From Simmondsia chinensis (Eukaryota; Streptophyta; Magnoliopsida; Caryophyllales; Simmondsiaceae): a stretch of 64,000 bases of DNA. Of this stretch, positions 34,799-47,000 are shown in pieces (the first letter of the stretch is position 1; each line of letters opens with the position of its first letter). Location: NCBI GenBank assembly GCA_018398585.1, contig JAGTTD010000002.1:34898186-34962185 (forward strand). The letters run 5' to 3'. The position numbers were made by a program, and so were the translations under genes. The notes beneath the pieces are model-generated. The model ran no database searches, was not told the DNA's origin, and was given only the letters and a program-made list of their open reading frames with translations.

Positions 34799-36449
34799 AA
34801 TGGGAAAGCTGAAAGTATGCACATGACTATTGGTAATATGATGCGGTTCCTTCTCTTTCAAGCCCGTATGCCTTTGGAGTATTGGGTTGAAGCTGTTTCT
34901 GTTGCTACTCACATTATAAATTTATTACCCTTTACTTCAATTATGAAAAAGATCCCACATCAACGTTTGTGTAAACAGAAGGTTAATTATGATCATCTTT
35001 GCGTTTTGGGAGTGCCTGCTATCCCAATTTGAGTGCTACTACTCCACATAAACTCGCTCCATGTTCTATTTTTTGTGTGTTTTCCTTGGATATCCACCGA
35101 ATTATAAGGGTTACAAATGCTTAGATCTCTCCACTAACAAAGTCATTCGAGGCATGTTGTGTTTGATGAAACCGATTTTCCTTTCGTTCGGTTGGGTACT
35201 TTCTCTCAAGCTACGATGAATCGTCTCCATCATGTGCTTTCATTCCTGCTTGCTTCTTCTCCCTTAGTCGGTAGCTACGCACCGCGCCCTGTGCTATCCG
35301 TTGCACCCACTGCACCCTCGGTGCTCCCCGACTCCTGAGGGTGCCACGCCGCCTTTGCCGCGGTCTCCCACCCCACACGCTGGGCCTCCCGCCACGCCAA
35401 CCAAGCCACCGGATGCTCCGTCCCATTCTGTTCACCCTATGGTCACTTGCTCCAAAGTTGGTATTGTGAAACCTCTTCTTAAATCCTCTATGCTGGCTCA
35501 TAATATGTTGCCCGTTGTTCCTTTTTCCTATAAGCAAGCTCTCACAAAGGATAATTGGAAACATGCTATGCTTGATGAGTCCAGTGCTCTCATTCGTAAT
35601 CACACATGGGATCTCATTCTTCCGCATGCTCATGGTAATATTGTTGGCTCTAAATGGGTTTATTGCATTACGCAAACTTCCATTGGTCAAGTTGAACGTT
35701 ATAAAGCTTGGTTGGTTATCCAAGGTTTCACACAGAGATATGGCATTGACTATGGTGAAAACTTCAGTCCAGTTGTTAGGCCCGCTACGGTTCGCACGGT
35801 CCTAGCTCTCGCTGCTTCTCGCAAGTGGCCTAATCATCAGCTTGATGTTAGAGATGCTTTTTTGATTGGATATCTTAATGAAGAGGTTTATATGAAGCAA
35901 CCTCTGGGTTTCATCAGTCCTCAATTTCTTGGTCATGTTTGTAAGTTGAACAAGTCCCTTTATGGCCTTAAGCAGGCACCCCGGGCGTGGTACACCTGTT
36001 CTGCTACCTTTCTCTATACGCTTGGTTTCCTCAGTTGCAAGTCTAATTCATCATTATTTATCTTACGTCGTGGCAGTGACATGGCTATACTATTGGTTTA
36101 TGTTGACGATATAGTTCTTACTGGCTCTTTTGCTATGCTTCTTCAAGCCTTACTTCATTCTCTACGTTTTGAATTTGATATGACAGATCTGGGATGCCTT
36201 AATTACTTTCTTGGGATTTTGGTTTCTCATTCTTCAGAAGGTCTTTTCTTATCTCAACCTAAGTATGCTCTTGATCTGCTTGATAGAACCGATATGCTTT
36301 CTTGCAAGCCCATGGCCACACCCATAGATTCCAAGTCTAAACCTTCAGAAGATGATGGCAAGCTCATGACTGATCCTACTCTATATAGATCTGTTGGTGC
36401 TCTTCATTTTCTCACTTTCACTTGCCTCAATATTTCCTATGCCATGTAA
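34799..36449 (+). pseudogene. Copia-2 integrase C-terminus and reverse transcriptase
   Basis: The integrase end reads NGKAESMHMTIGNMMRFLLF and EYWVEAVSVATHIINLLPF. The reverse transcriptase is open from 35301 to 36449 (382 codons): KAWLVIQGFTQRYGIDYGEN, QLDVRDAFLIGYLNEEVYMK, KSLYGLKQAPRAWY, LLVYVDDIVLTG (YVDD intact), MTDLGCLNYFLGI. Only the linker between the two domains is clearly broken. Confidence 0.88.
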
Positions 36450-37040
36450 CAAGTGTGTTTGTTTATGCATGCTCTGCGTTTACCTCATTGGACGGCAGTT
36501 AAATGCATTCTCAAGTACATTAAGGGCACAACTGACTATGGTTTGACCATTTCCTCTTCTCGTGTGGACCAACTCGTGGCATACTTTGATGCAGACTGGG
36601 CTGGATGTCCTGATATTCGATGCTTAACATCTGGTTTCTGTGTTTTTCTCAGTGGTAACATAATTTTCTAGTCTTCCAAATGACAGCCTACTATCTCCCA
36701 ATCCAGCACTAAGGCCGAATATTGGGCGGTTGCCAATGCGGTCTCCGATAGCTTCGCTCTCTTCTTAGTGAGCTTGGTCTTCTCCTTCCACGAGCTACCT
36801 TACTTAGTTGTGATATTATCTCGCCCATGTACTTGTCCACTAATCCTGTGCAACATGTTCACACCAAGCATATTTAGATCGATATTCATTTCGATTGTGA
36901 GCGAGTTCATATGGGTCTTATTAGAGTTCTCCACATTCCTTTGTCACAATAAATTGCAGATATCTTTACCAAGAATCTTCCGCGGCATCTCTTTCTTTTA
37001 TTTAGACACAATCTTCGCATTTGTTTATCTCCTGCTTCAA
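36450..37040 (+). pseudogene. Copia-2 RNase H
   Basis: Reads PHWTAVKCILKYIKGTTDYG, VAYFDADWAGCPDI and STKAEYWAVANAVS, then frame-shifted ending sequence (ADIFTKNLPRHLF). A stop follows SGNIIF near 36670. Ordinary copia RNase H, inactivated. Confidence 0.83.
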
Positions 37041-37189
37041 TTGAGGGGGGATTTAGAGTATAATGTATAGTGGGTTATGGTTGTGTAGAAGGGGCCCATT
37101 AGGCTCAACTTGTGTGTGACATATATTCTGTGTAAGTTTATAAATATACGAGAGGGCTCATATTCTAGATGTACCAAATACTTTTACAC

Positions 37190-37841
37190 CTACTTCCTAG
37201 AAATTCTAGTAGATCCGAAGAGGGCAATTACTTGTGGAGAGAAATTTGGGATCATTTTGGAGCTCCCTTCCTTAATGAATATCAAACGAGAGCCCTCGTT
37301 GAAGTGCACTTGTACTGCTTGTTGGATTATTGATGGGAAACATGTGTAGATAAGGACCCTTACAATGTTAACGCATCTCATCACAGAAGGCCTGGCGTCT
37401 ACTCGACTAAATTTGTCCCAAATGTTAGCAAAATCCGTGAAGCATTCTTTCGACCAGCACTGGACCCATGGATCTCAATACAAATTGTTTTGCTCAAGGA
37501 ACTGCGGGCTTGATCTGAGTATATAAACATGTCGTTGAATTTGCGGAGCAGCAACGACTTATGGGGCCCAAGGTATGAAGTCAAAGACTCGGAAGAGTTG
37601 CAAGTTAGGATGAACATGTTTGAGCTTAATCCTCTAGGGACCAAACCTTGAAGATTATTCTCCATAATAAACGTGAGGGCAACATCAAAGGCATCATCCT
37701 CGAAAGAATGTGCAATTATTGACCCACTCAACCAGGCTTCCACCCTCTTGTTGGTATTAGTCACCATGATCTTTGGATAGTTCAGACAAACGGCATCCCT
37801 AATTTGAGGCCTTGGAGTAGCATCCACCCGAATGTGATTCA
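37190..37841 (-). pseudogene. LINE A ORF1, DUF4283-like region
   Basis: Reads LTFIMENNLQGLVPRGLSSN, SESLTSYLGPHKSLLLRKFN and TICIEIHGSSAGRK, then in another frame VQVHFNEGSRLIFIKEGSSK and MIPNFSPQVIALFGS. The same order occurs in LINE B (62436-61745). ORF1 proteins of plant L1s bind nucleic acid and assist retrotransposition. Frameshifts make this a pseudogene. Confidence 0.72.
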
Positions 37842-38020
37842 AGGCTAAATTGACAAAATTAAAAGTATAAAGGCTAACTTGACATAATGAAAAAGTATAG
37901 GGACTTTTGATGTAAATAAGTTTGAGACCTTCCTTAGTTACTTATAAAATTCCAATATCTTTACTAATTATTCAGTCATAACATCTGAAATGGAACGTCA
38001 AACGTAGGGATATGCAACGA
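37842..38020. repeat. Degenerate GGGACTAAATTGACA-type repeat and 3' flank of the rhodanese gene
   Basis: GGCTAAATTGACAAAATTAA and TAGGGACTTTTGATGTAAAT belong to the repeat also at 26680 and 31340. The 3' UTR of the rhodanese gene probably begins here. Confidence 0.4.
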
Positions 38021-41000
38021 TCAAAGCTCTGCGTTTTGTTGCTTCACAGCTAATCCATTCTCCACCCAAGCAAGGTAGCCTCCTCCCATGTTGCTCACGT
38101 GCTTGAATCCCTATCCATTGTTTTGGCAATAAATTAGGAGAGAATTAAATTATACAACGCCCCATTTGGTATAAAATACTTTACACAACATTTTTAATTA
38201 AAATTTTTTATTTGATAAATTGTCTTTCTAACTAAGGAAATGGTTAATTTCATAAACTTATATAAGGTCCATACTTAGTCAAGTTGAAGTTAAAATAAGA
38301 TATATGATATGAGTTTACCGTGAAAAACATTTTCCCTTAATAAGTGAAAACGTTTTCCCCTTAATAAGTGAAAATGTTTTCCCCTTGACTTTCCCTCAGT
38401 GAAGAAAAATATTTTTTATATGTTATGCAGTTATGCAAAGAAATTATAAAATTGAGACGAAAAAAGAGTTTTCTGTGAAAGCAAATAAAGCCTTATTGAT
38501 GCAGTCCAAAAAAGTGCAAAATGATATCCCACATAGATGGGCAAGTGAAAAGGATACTAGTTTATATACCTAAGGGGCAACTCCACCCATTGCCAATTAG
38601 TTCTAGAATGGAACCTCTTTTGGTATGTAACAATGGTATCAGAGTCGTTCATCCTCGGATCGATTCCAAGGAGCTTGGTTTGGTATGGGATGGACCCTAC
38701 TCCGGAGTCGCGCTTGGTCTGGTATGGAACGGGCCGTGCTCGATGGTAATGCTAGGCAAGCCACCTGTAACAGGCCTTAGTTTCGAAAAGGGCTATCTAG
38801 GAGAGGGCTACCTAGAGTAGAGTGAAACCATCCATGAGAGAAAATGGCTATCTACTCAGACTAAAGCCGTCGAGGATGACGGTTGCAGAGCGTGGTGGTT
38901 TGACGCAGTCCAAAAAAGTGCAAAATGCTATACTACATTGGTGGGCAAGTGAAAATAATACTAGTTTATATACCTAAGGAGCTACTCCACTCATTGCCAA
39001 TTGGTTTTGGATGGAACCTCTTTTGGTATGTAACACTTACATATTTTTTTTTATTGATTTTATGAATATTTAGGATATATTAATGTTGAGCAACAGGGTT
39101 CATTTACTAGGAACTAGTGCACCGCATCCCATTAAAACTCTGAAGTTAAGTGTGCTTTAGCGAGAGTAGTACCAGGATGGGTGACCCCCTGGGAAGTACT
39201 CGTTTTGCCAACCCTATAAGGTGGGGGTCCTCGAAAACGGCTTCTTGGCAGGGTTACACTCTTAAGGGGTAAGGCTACGTACATCTATCCCCCAAACCCT
39301 GCTTAGGCGGGAGCTCTTAAGGCATTGGATCTGCTGTTGTTGTTGGTGTACTAATGTTGAGCAACATTTTTTTTTAGGGGAGGAAATTTTGGTATAAGTT
39401 CAATTTAAGGATATTTCCAATAAATGTTTGGTGATTTATTTTTTGACAACTTATCTCTTTTTTTTTTCATGTTTTAACTCTTAATTAGGCCTATTTGATC
39501 GTTTACTCTATATTTTTTTTAAAAAAATTGAAAATCATATTTTTAAAATAACTTTTCTTATTTTTAATTTTATATTTTTAGTTTTCACTCAAATGAAAAA
39601 AGGTTGAAAATAAAATCGAGAAATTAAAAGATATTGTTTCTAACATCTAGTTCAAAATATAAATATTTAATGTGAAAATAACAAGGGCAATGTTATATAT
39701 TTTTATTATTCATTATACATGTTGAAGTATTATTTGATTATAAAAAGACAACTACTTAATATTTTTATACAATCTAATAGTATTTACCATATAATTATAT
39801 ACTCAAACATATATCCAAATTGACTAAATATAGTATAAATGTAGTTTTTTAAAGCTAAAAGAACATATATTTAAATTATATAAATAAAATATAATCGAGT
39901 AAACTTACTATAATAAGAAGATCAATGGTTGCATAGACGGATCTCACCCCAGATTGGCAACCCTTCATCAACAAGTCATCGAAGACACAAAAGAAGTCAC
40001 ATAAATGATAATTCTATTGATTTTAAGTTACTTTATATATGGTTCAACATATACAATAAAATTTAGAGTTCTTTATGTCAAAGTCTATGAAATAAAAATT
40101 TGCTCCTGAGCTTAGGGCATCAAAAAGTACTAGCATTATTTGTTAATCAAATACTGTAGAACATCGATACTGAAAGTAAATCCTAAACAATAAATTAAGT
40201 ATCCTATCAGTTTTTAACTTTATAAATAAAATAATATATACGTTGGTCAACATATGTCAATGAAAATTGATTAAACTTGGAGCAACAATAAAAGGATGGA
40301 GAATGGCAGTTTGTAGGTCTTCTACTTATGGGACTGAGGATCTCAATGTGTAGATAAAACTTATGCCTCTCATGAGTAGAGACTAACAACTTTTATAAAG
40401 AAAAATCTGGAGTCCGTCCAAAACTTTTAATTTGTATATAGTTTGACTCCAACTTGTAACAAATCATTCAAGTCCAATATGATCATTTTCCTAGTAATCT
40501 TAAGAGTTATTGGCAACTAACAGTCCAACAATTTGTCTTTGAATAAGCAACTTAAGGAACACACATCTATTAAAAAACTAAGAATTTTGGTGTAATTGAG
40601 ATATTGATCCACGCATCCCAAAACTTTTCAACATTGTTTCTATTCCATCCATGAGGAGAGCATTTGTTATACCATAAATACTAAGGGTGAATTAAACCTA
40701 AAACAATACATGAGTTAATTGGTTACCACAATGAGATGATCATCCTTGCTACAAACTGTTGAAACTTGCTCCAAAAAGTTTGGATTCTTCACTCTTCCTG
40801 CATTTCCCAAATGGCATATATCATGTCATATATATATGAAGAATGTATTAAATATAGACTTTGTTCTGTTTGATGAAAGATTTCTTTCGTCATTATGATT
40901 CGTTTGTATGGCTAGTTAGTGGTGATAGCTTAAGGGAAAAAATCTTCTCTTTAATTAAGGAGAAGATGATTCCCTTTCGAAAAAAGGAAAAGAGACTTTC

Positions 41001-44000
41001 CTTTATGTGGAAGAAAATGTTTTTCATTCTAATCTAACATCATCAATCTCTTATAGTATTTTATTTATTTTTTTTTTTTTGTCTGTCCTAAACCTGCTGA
41101 AACCCTAGTAGAATGCCCTCTTTCTCTTACACCAATTCAAGTCAAAAGACCTCCCTCTCCATTTTATCTCTCCTATATACAATAAATTATAAAAATTCTT
41201 ACCACAAAACTTAGTAATATTAACAATTGATACTTTAAACTCAAGAATTTGGGGGGTCCCTATAATTTGGGGGCCCCAAGCGATTACCTAAGTTGCTTGA
41301 GGTTAGGAATGAGCAAAAGTACCTAAATAACCGAAAACAGGAAAAACCGAATCGAAACTAATCTGAAACATTAGGGTAACCGACCCGAAAAGATCTGGTT
41401 AGGGTATACCCGACCCGTTGAACTATGGATACCGGTTTGGTTATGGATATCATTTTGAAAACTTTTCGGGTACTCGATCCGACCCGATATTGATTTTATA
41501 TATATAGTTTTAAATAAATATTTAGAAGTTATTTAGAATGTTGATTATGTTATCTTCATTAAACATTAATGCTGCAGGTTCAATTTAAATCCCAACGAGC
41601 ATTTTTCAAACTATGCATTTTTTTTCCTTTTTTTTCTTTCAACAAAGCTTGTCCTATCTTTATATTAAAATTTTTAAAAATTCGGCTATCTATCACAACA
41701 AAAAAGACTAATGAATCAGTAACAATTGATTAAAAAAATACTGATGCCTTTTTTTTTTTTTTTTGGGGCTATGTTCTATCTCTCTGTATAAAATCCTTGA
41801 AGTTTTACATGTTTGTGAAGTTTTAGTTTATATGTCATGGTCAATTAAGATAGTTTATAACTTTGTAACCATTAAAGTATGACAATTATATGCTTGACTT
41901 CTTTTTAATTTTAAATTATGAAGATCAAATGAAATGGTGTTATAATAATTCTGTAGTATATTCACAAACGACTTAATAATATATTAGTAAATTATTGTTT
42001 ATGCCTTTCATAGAATTGAATTTATAATAAACATTAATTAAATGGGTGGGTACCCAACCCGATCTGATCCGAACCGATCTTTTAGGGTACCCGATTTTTT
42101 AGATTACATTATGGATAATAATTTTGACAATTTTAGTGTTTTGGATACCCGAATCGAAATGCATTTCAAATAGAGTATCCGACCCATGCTCACCCCTAGA
42201 GGTTATGCCCAACTTTGGCCAAACAAGCCCTAATTCTGTTAGGAACAATGTCCTGAAATTCAGATTTATTTTGAATATATTATTTTGATTAATAAATAAA
42301 ATTAAAGTCTCAGTCATTTCCTAGTTAAATTTGTGTATTTGAGTATTTATACTGCATGTGATTTTCTTTTAGGAGACATCCATGAGATGGGTGTAGTCCT
42401 CATACTATAATTTACATGTTTGTTCTAAGTGGTTTATGAGACTAAACCACAGATAGACTTGGAACAAATGGTATGGATTGTTGTTTGAAAGACTCATAGT
42501 AGAAGATAAGTTTGGACCACTTGTATGTTAAGACTATAACGTGACACTTTAGATGACTTGTCTTGGTCATGTGGATGGAGATCCAAAAGTGTTAGGTCAG
42601 TGTATTTAATAAGATTGGCACACTGAGTTGGACCATGTGGATTACTTATTTCTAGACTGCTATCGGAGATGAGTGATTCACGTTGTACTGTTTGAACGAC
42701 GACTCTAAATCATGAGGGTATTCTGGACTTGTGTATGGAGCATTAGTTACTTTGGTGTACTATAAGTAAGGTCTAAACGAATGACTGAAATCCCACGTAC
42801 ACTGGGTAGCGGCATGAAGTGTGGCATGGATCAGGTATTCAATAGGGAATCTACAGTCTCTTATAAGATACAGATGTCCCCTTAGTTGATTCACAAATAT
42901 TTGAATAGTTTCGAAACTTTGGCCAAAGTATTCCAAGTTTTTGGCATTTGGAATTTATACTATAAATATGTTCAAGTATAAATGAATTATTCAGTGGAGG
43001 GCGAGTCGGTAACTAATAGAGAAGCTGTGAGAAGGGTAATGGTAGTGGTTATATTTATCCTTTATCATGGACATCTAATGGAGGGGTTGTTGTCATCAAT
43101 ACAGTCTATTAGGGAGATATCGAATAAATAATTTAAGTTTGGAGTGCAGTGAGATTTATTTAGTAGAATTAAGTCTCATTAAATGGTAATTAAATTAATA
43201 TCATGAGATGATTTAATTTAACCCACTTGGAGCTAGACTTAAATTGTCCCTGAGGTCCCTGTGCAAGCCTTTGTATTTATTGCCATTGGAAAAGTATTAA
43301 AGAATTGATGAGATGAATTATTTATCCATAAGATGGGTAAATGATTTTGCCAAATATTTTTCATGAGATGAATAAAAATTAAAATTCATTGGATGAATTT
43401 TTACATATAGGAATAAAGCAAAAAAAAAAAAATAATAATAATAACGAAAAAAAACTGCACAGGTAGCGATCCGTGTGCTTCGGATCTGACGAACCAGGGC
43501 GCGACACGAGTCGTGCCCTGGCGATCCGCTTGCACGGGAGCGGACGAATCAGACGTTGCCACGTGGCACACGTTTTGAATTAAAATAACAAGCATGATTT
43601 TGGGTCGATAAAACGTTGCGTTTTGACTTCCCTTTGTAATTAAACGTTGCTTTTTTTATTTATATTGGGAATCCTTTTTCGATTAAGATTAGATGTTTTC
43701 GCTATGGTATATTCTTACAAATAGAGGGGCTTATTCCGAGATTTGGTATTGGAGTTGAAATATTTATTTAGGGTTTCTGAAATTGTTTCGGAGATCTAAT
43801 TGGAGAGAAAAATTTTTGTTAAAATTTTTCTTTCCTCGGTTTGATATTTTTCAGAGCCCACCCTCCGGGCGGTTCTAGGTCATTGCGTAGAAGGTCTCGG
43901 GGTCTCAACTTTGAAGAATATTATTTTCTTTCTGATTTTTCTTTTATTGGAACAATTCCAGGCATGATCTTCTTTCTTTATTCTTTTTCGCTTTTCTATT

Positions 44001-47000
44001 TATTTATAGTATTCATTATTATACCTGTTTAAGTTTATATATTGTTATAAATGTATTAGAGTAAAAGGCCTGTAGATCTAAATTAAGAATTTAGATATGT
44101 TCATTTAAATTATAAATTTAAGTCGGTAGATTTAAAATTAGGAATTTTAAATCAACCCTTGGTTTAGAGTTATGAATTCTAAACCCGTTCCGCTGCGTAA
44201 GCTTTAGAGAGAATTTTTGAAATTCATCCCAACAACCGGTATTAGGGCAAAGGGTTTATAGTGATAAACCTATTCCCGAGAACTTTCGCACGTGAGGTGT
44301 CACGAAGTGTGACTCTCCAACCGGGGGTTTAGGTAGAGAGAAGAGTCTCCTACTCTAAGTGCTCTAATAGGTGCCTATTGTTGTGACCATAGTTGAGAAC
44401 TGTGAACCCAATAGTCTGCATCAGAGTTTATTTTCAACCAAAATTTTTATGTTTTTCCCAACAATTGGTATCAGAGCCAGCCTCTGATTACATTCATAAC
44501 ATACATAAATAGGTATAATAAGATCGAAAGAAATAGATTTGCGATTTAATAAAATAGAGATTTTATTAAGAATGAAAGTTAGTTTAATATGACGGTTCGA
44601 TTTGAATTGTTTAAATCAATAAAGAATTAATAATTAATTGAGATGATTGTTTGTATTTGTGATTTAAATTGTTTGAATCATTAAAGTAATTAATTATTAA
44701 TTAGATTGTTTTAAAGTATCGATTTAAATTGTTTAAATCGGTTAAAAGAATTAATAGTTAACTAGATTTTTTAAAGTATCGATTTAAATTGTTTAAATCG
44801 GTCAAAAGATTTAATAGTTAACTAGGTTGTTTATAATAACGATTTAAATTATTTAAATCATTAATGAATTAATCGTTAATTTGGAACAACCCCTAAGTTT
44901 GCGATTATATTGTTTGTATAATGAGATTGTACGTTCTCAGTCACGATTTACGAAATCGGACAAAATTGATCTAATAAGATTAGATTCAAATAATTTTTAT
45001 AAAATTGGATAAAGTTGATCTAATGAGATAAGATTTAATTATTTTATACGAAATCAGATAAAATTGATTTAATGAGATTAGATTCAATTTATTTTAAATT
45101 AATTATTTTAATTTAAAAATTAAAAAAATATTTTGGTCAGCAGACGCTGCACCTGCTGCTGACGTCGACTTACATCTAACGTCAACAATTTAAGAAAAAA
45201 GTTTTATTTTTATTTTTAATTTTATTTTTAATTTTGAGACGTGTAGGCGTCCGTGCTGATTTACATAATAATTATTAATTAATTTTCTTTTAGAATTGGA
45301 TTCTAAATTAGATTATATAATAATCTTAGTTGTGAATCAGTGTACTTTAGATAAAAGTTATTTTAAATTATTTTAAAATAAGATTCTAAAATAGACTATT
45401 AGATAGTCTAAAGTTTGTTTATTTTTTAGAATAAGATTCAGAAATAGACTATAGGATAGTCTAACCACAAAGTCGCTATTGATTTTAAATAAAATTATTT
45501 TAATTTAATTTTGGAAGTAGATTTTGAAAACTAGATTATGTGATAATCTAAATTAAATATTGGTATTATTTTAATTAAAATTAATTAATTAATTTTATTG
45601 ATTGGATTTTAGAATGAGATTCTAATGTAAGATTATGAGATAATCTATACTGTAAAATGATAGTATTTTAAATAAATTAATTAATTAATTTTGGTTAATC
45701 TTAGGATGAGATTCTAAAGGGGATTATGAGATAATCCAGGTTGTAAATGCAAGTTAATTAAAAACCACTGGTTATAAAAATCAAGTGGGAGCGAGGTTTC
45801 AATTGTTGTAACCTCACAGTCTCCATTACCGGTCTAGCAGTATAGTAGATCGATAGACCTCCCTGCGGAGGAGTCGATTTGCAGATTACAGGGTTAGACT
45901 TCTTTAAGATAAACCAAAGTGCAAAGAAGTGATGCGACCACGCTGCCGTGGAGTATTTCGTGAATTTGTATGGAGGTTTAGGTAATAGTTTACACTTGAC
46001 TAGCGTGATGCATTAGCCTCCCCGAGGAGCTCTGTTGTGTCATGTTAGAGACTAAGGTAAAATGGTGAGTTAATCATGTTTAGTAAGAGTTACAAGAAAA
46101 CAGGTTAATTGAGAATAGTTCTCACTTGAACTAGCTTCGTGCGACCCCGCTGTCGGGGAGTAACGAGTGGTGTGTTTGGGTCATTATTGTATGCATGATA
46201 GTACAGTTTGGTGGATATCTGACTTATTATGTATACTAAATTGAAAGAATATATATCACTGCATTATACATGACTCATATAAGGTGGTTACACGATTGTT
46301 TGCATTTATAGTTTTTTTGATATGGATACGGCTGGCAAACTTCACTTGATTTGGAATACATAATGTACTCACTGAACTAAATTACTTTGCCTTGAAAAAT
46401 AAGTTAGACTTGGTTATTACTCACAAGAGACCTACTAGAAAGAAAGGAAAGGGCAAGGTTGTTATTGTAGCAACCAAGTCCATAAGGAAGTCAGCAAAAG
46501 AAAAGTGTTTCTTTTGCAAGAAAACTAGACCGTTGGAGGAGAAACTACACTAAGTATATAGCTACTCTTCCTACAAAGATTGCTAAGCCATTTGATGAAG
46601 GTATGTTGATATCTCACTTAGTTAAGTCATGCGTAGTTAAGAGTCCACCAGCTTCCTTGTGGGTGGACTCAGGTTCAACTAACCATATCTGTAATATGTT
46701 ACAAGAGCTCAGGTTAGGCTAATAGCTACACAATGGGTGTTGTACCTGATGATCAAGGACAACACAATAATAGTAGTCTTAAGTGTAGAAGATGTTAGCT
46801 TAGACTTAAGTGATAGAGTTTTGTTTTAAAGGATTGATTATTTAAACCTTCGCTGTACATGAATTTGATTTCTGTATTTCGTTTTATGAATAATTGTTAT
46901 TCAGTTGATTTTGATAATGGTTTAAATGAATTTAAATAGTTCACTTGTTCAATCTTCTAAAAGAAAACACCTTGAAAGGGATATTGCCTACACATGGCAC

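Larger units (their letters stand above)
32474..37188 (+). mobile_element. Ty1/copia retrotransposon with very short LTRs (copia-2)
   Basis: LTRs 32474-32625 (152 bp, TGTTAGAG to TTTTACA) and 37051-37188, exact TSD CCTAC (32469-32473 and 37189-37193). The primer site TGGTATCAAAGCC (32626-32638) matches tRNA-Met; the purine tract TTGAGGGGGG (37041-37050) precedes the right LTR. Gag, protease, integrase, reverse transcriptase and RNase H follow in copia order with scattered stops. The short LTRs suggest an Ale/Retrofit-like lineage. It is inserted in LINE A. Confidence 0.93.
31389..37841 (-). mobile_element. LINE A: plant L1-type, ORF1 only, 5' truncated, split by copia-2
   Basis: A T-run (31389-31401) marks the poly(A) end on the minus strand. 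Reading leftward from 37841: a DUF4283-like ORF1 region (37841-37190), interrupted by copia-2 (32474-37188), then an ORF1 C-terminal part (about 32080-31830, GFEPFVPVDESS), then about 430 bp of non-coding 3' sequence. No endonuclease or reverse transcriptase ORF2 lies between ORF1 and the tail. Flanks GGACTAAATTAATACAATT and AGGCTAAATTGACAAAATT may be a decayed TSD. Without copia-2 it is about 1.7 kb. It sits in a (GGGACTAAATTGACA)-type repeat. Confidence 0.68.
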
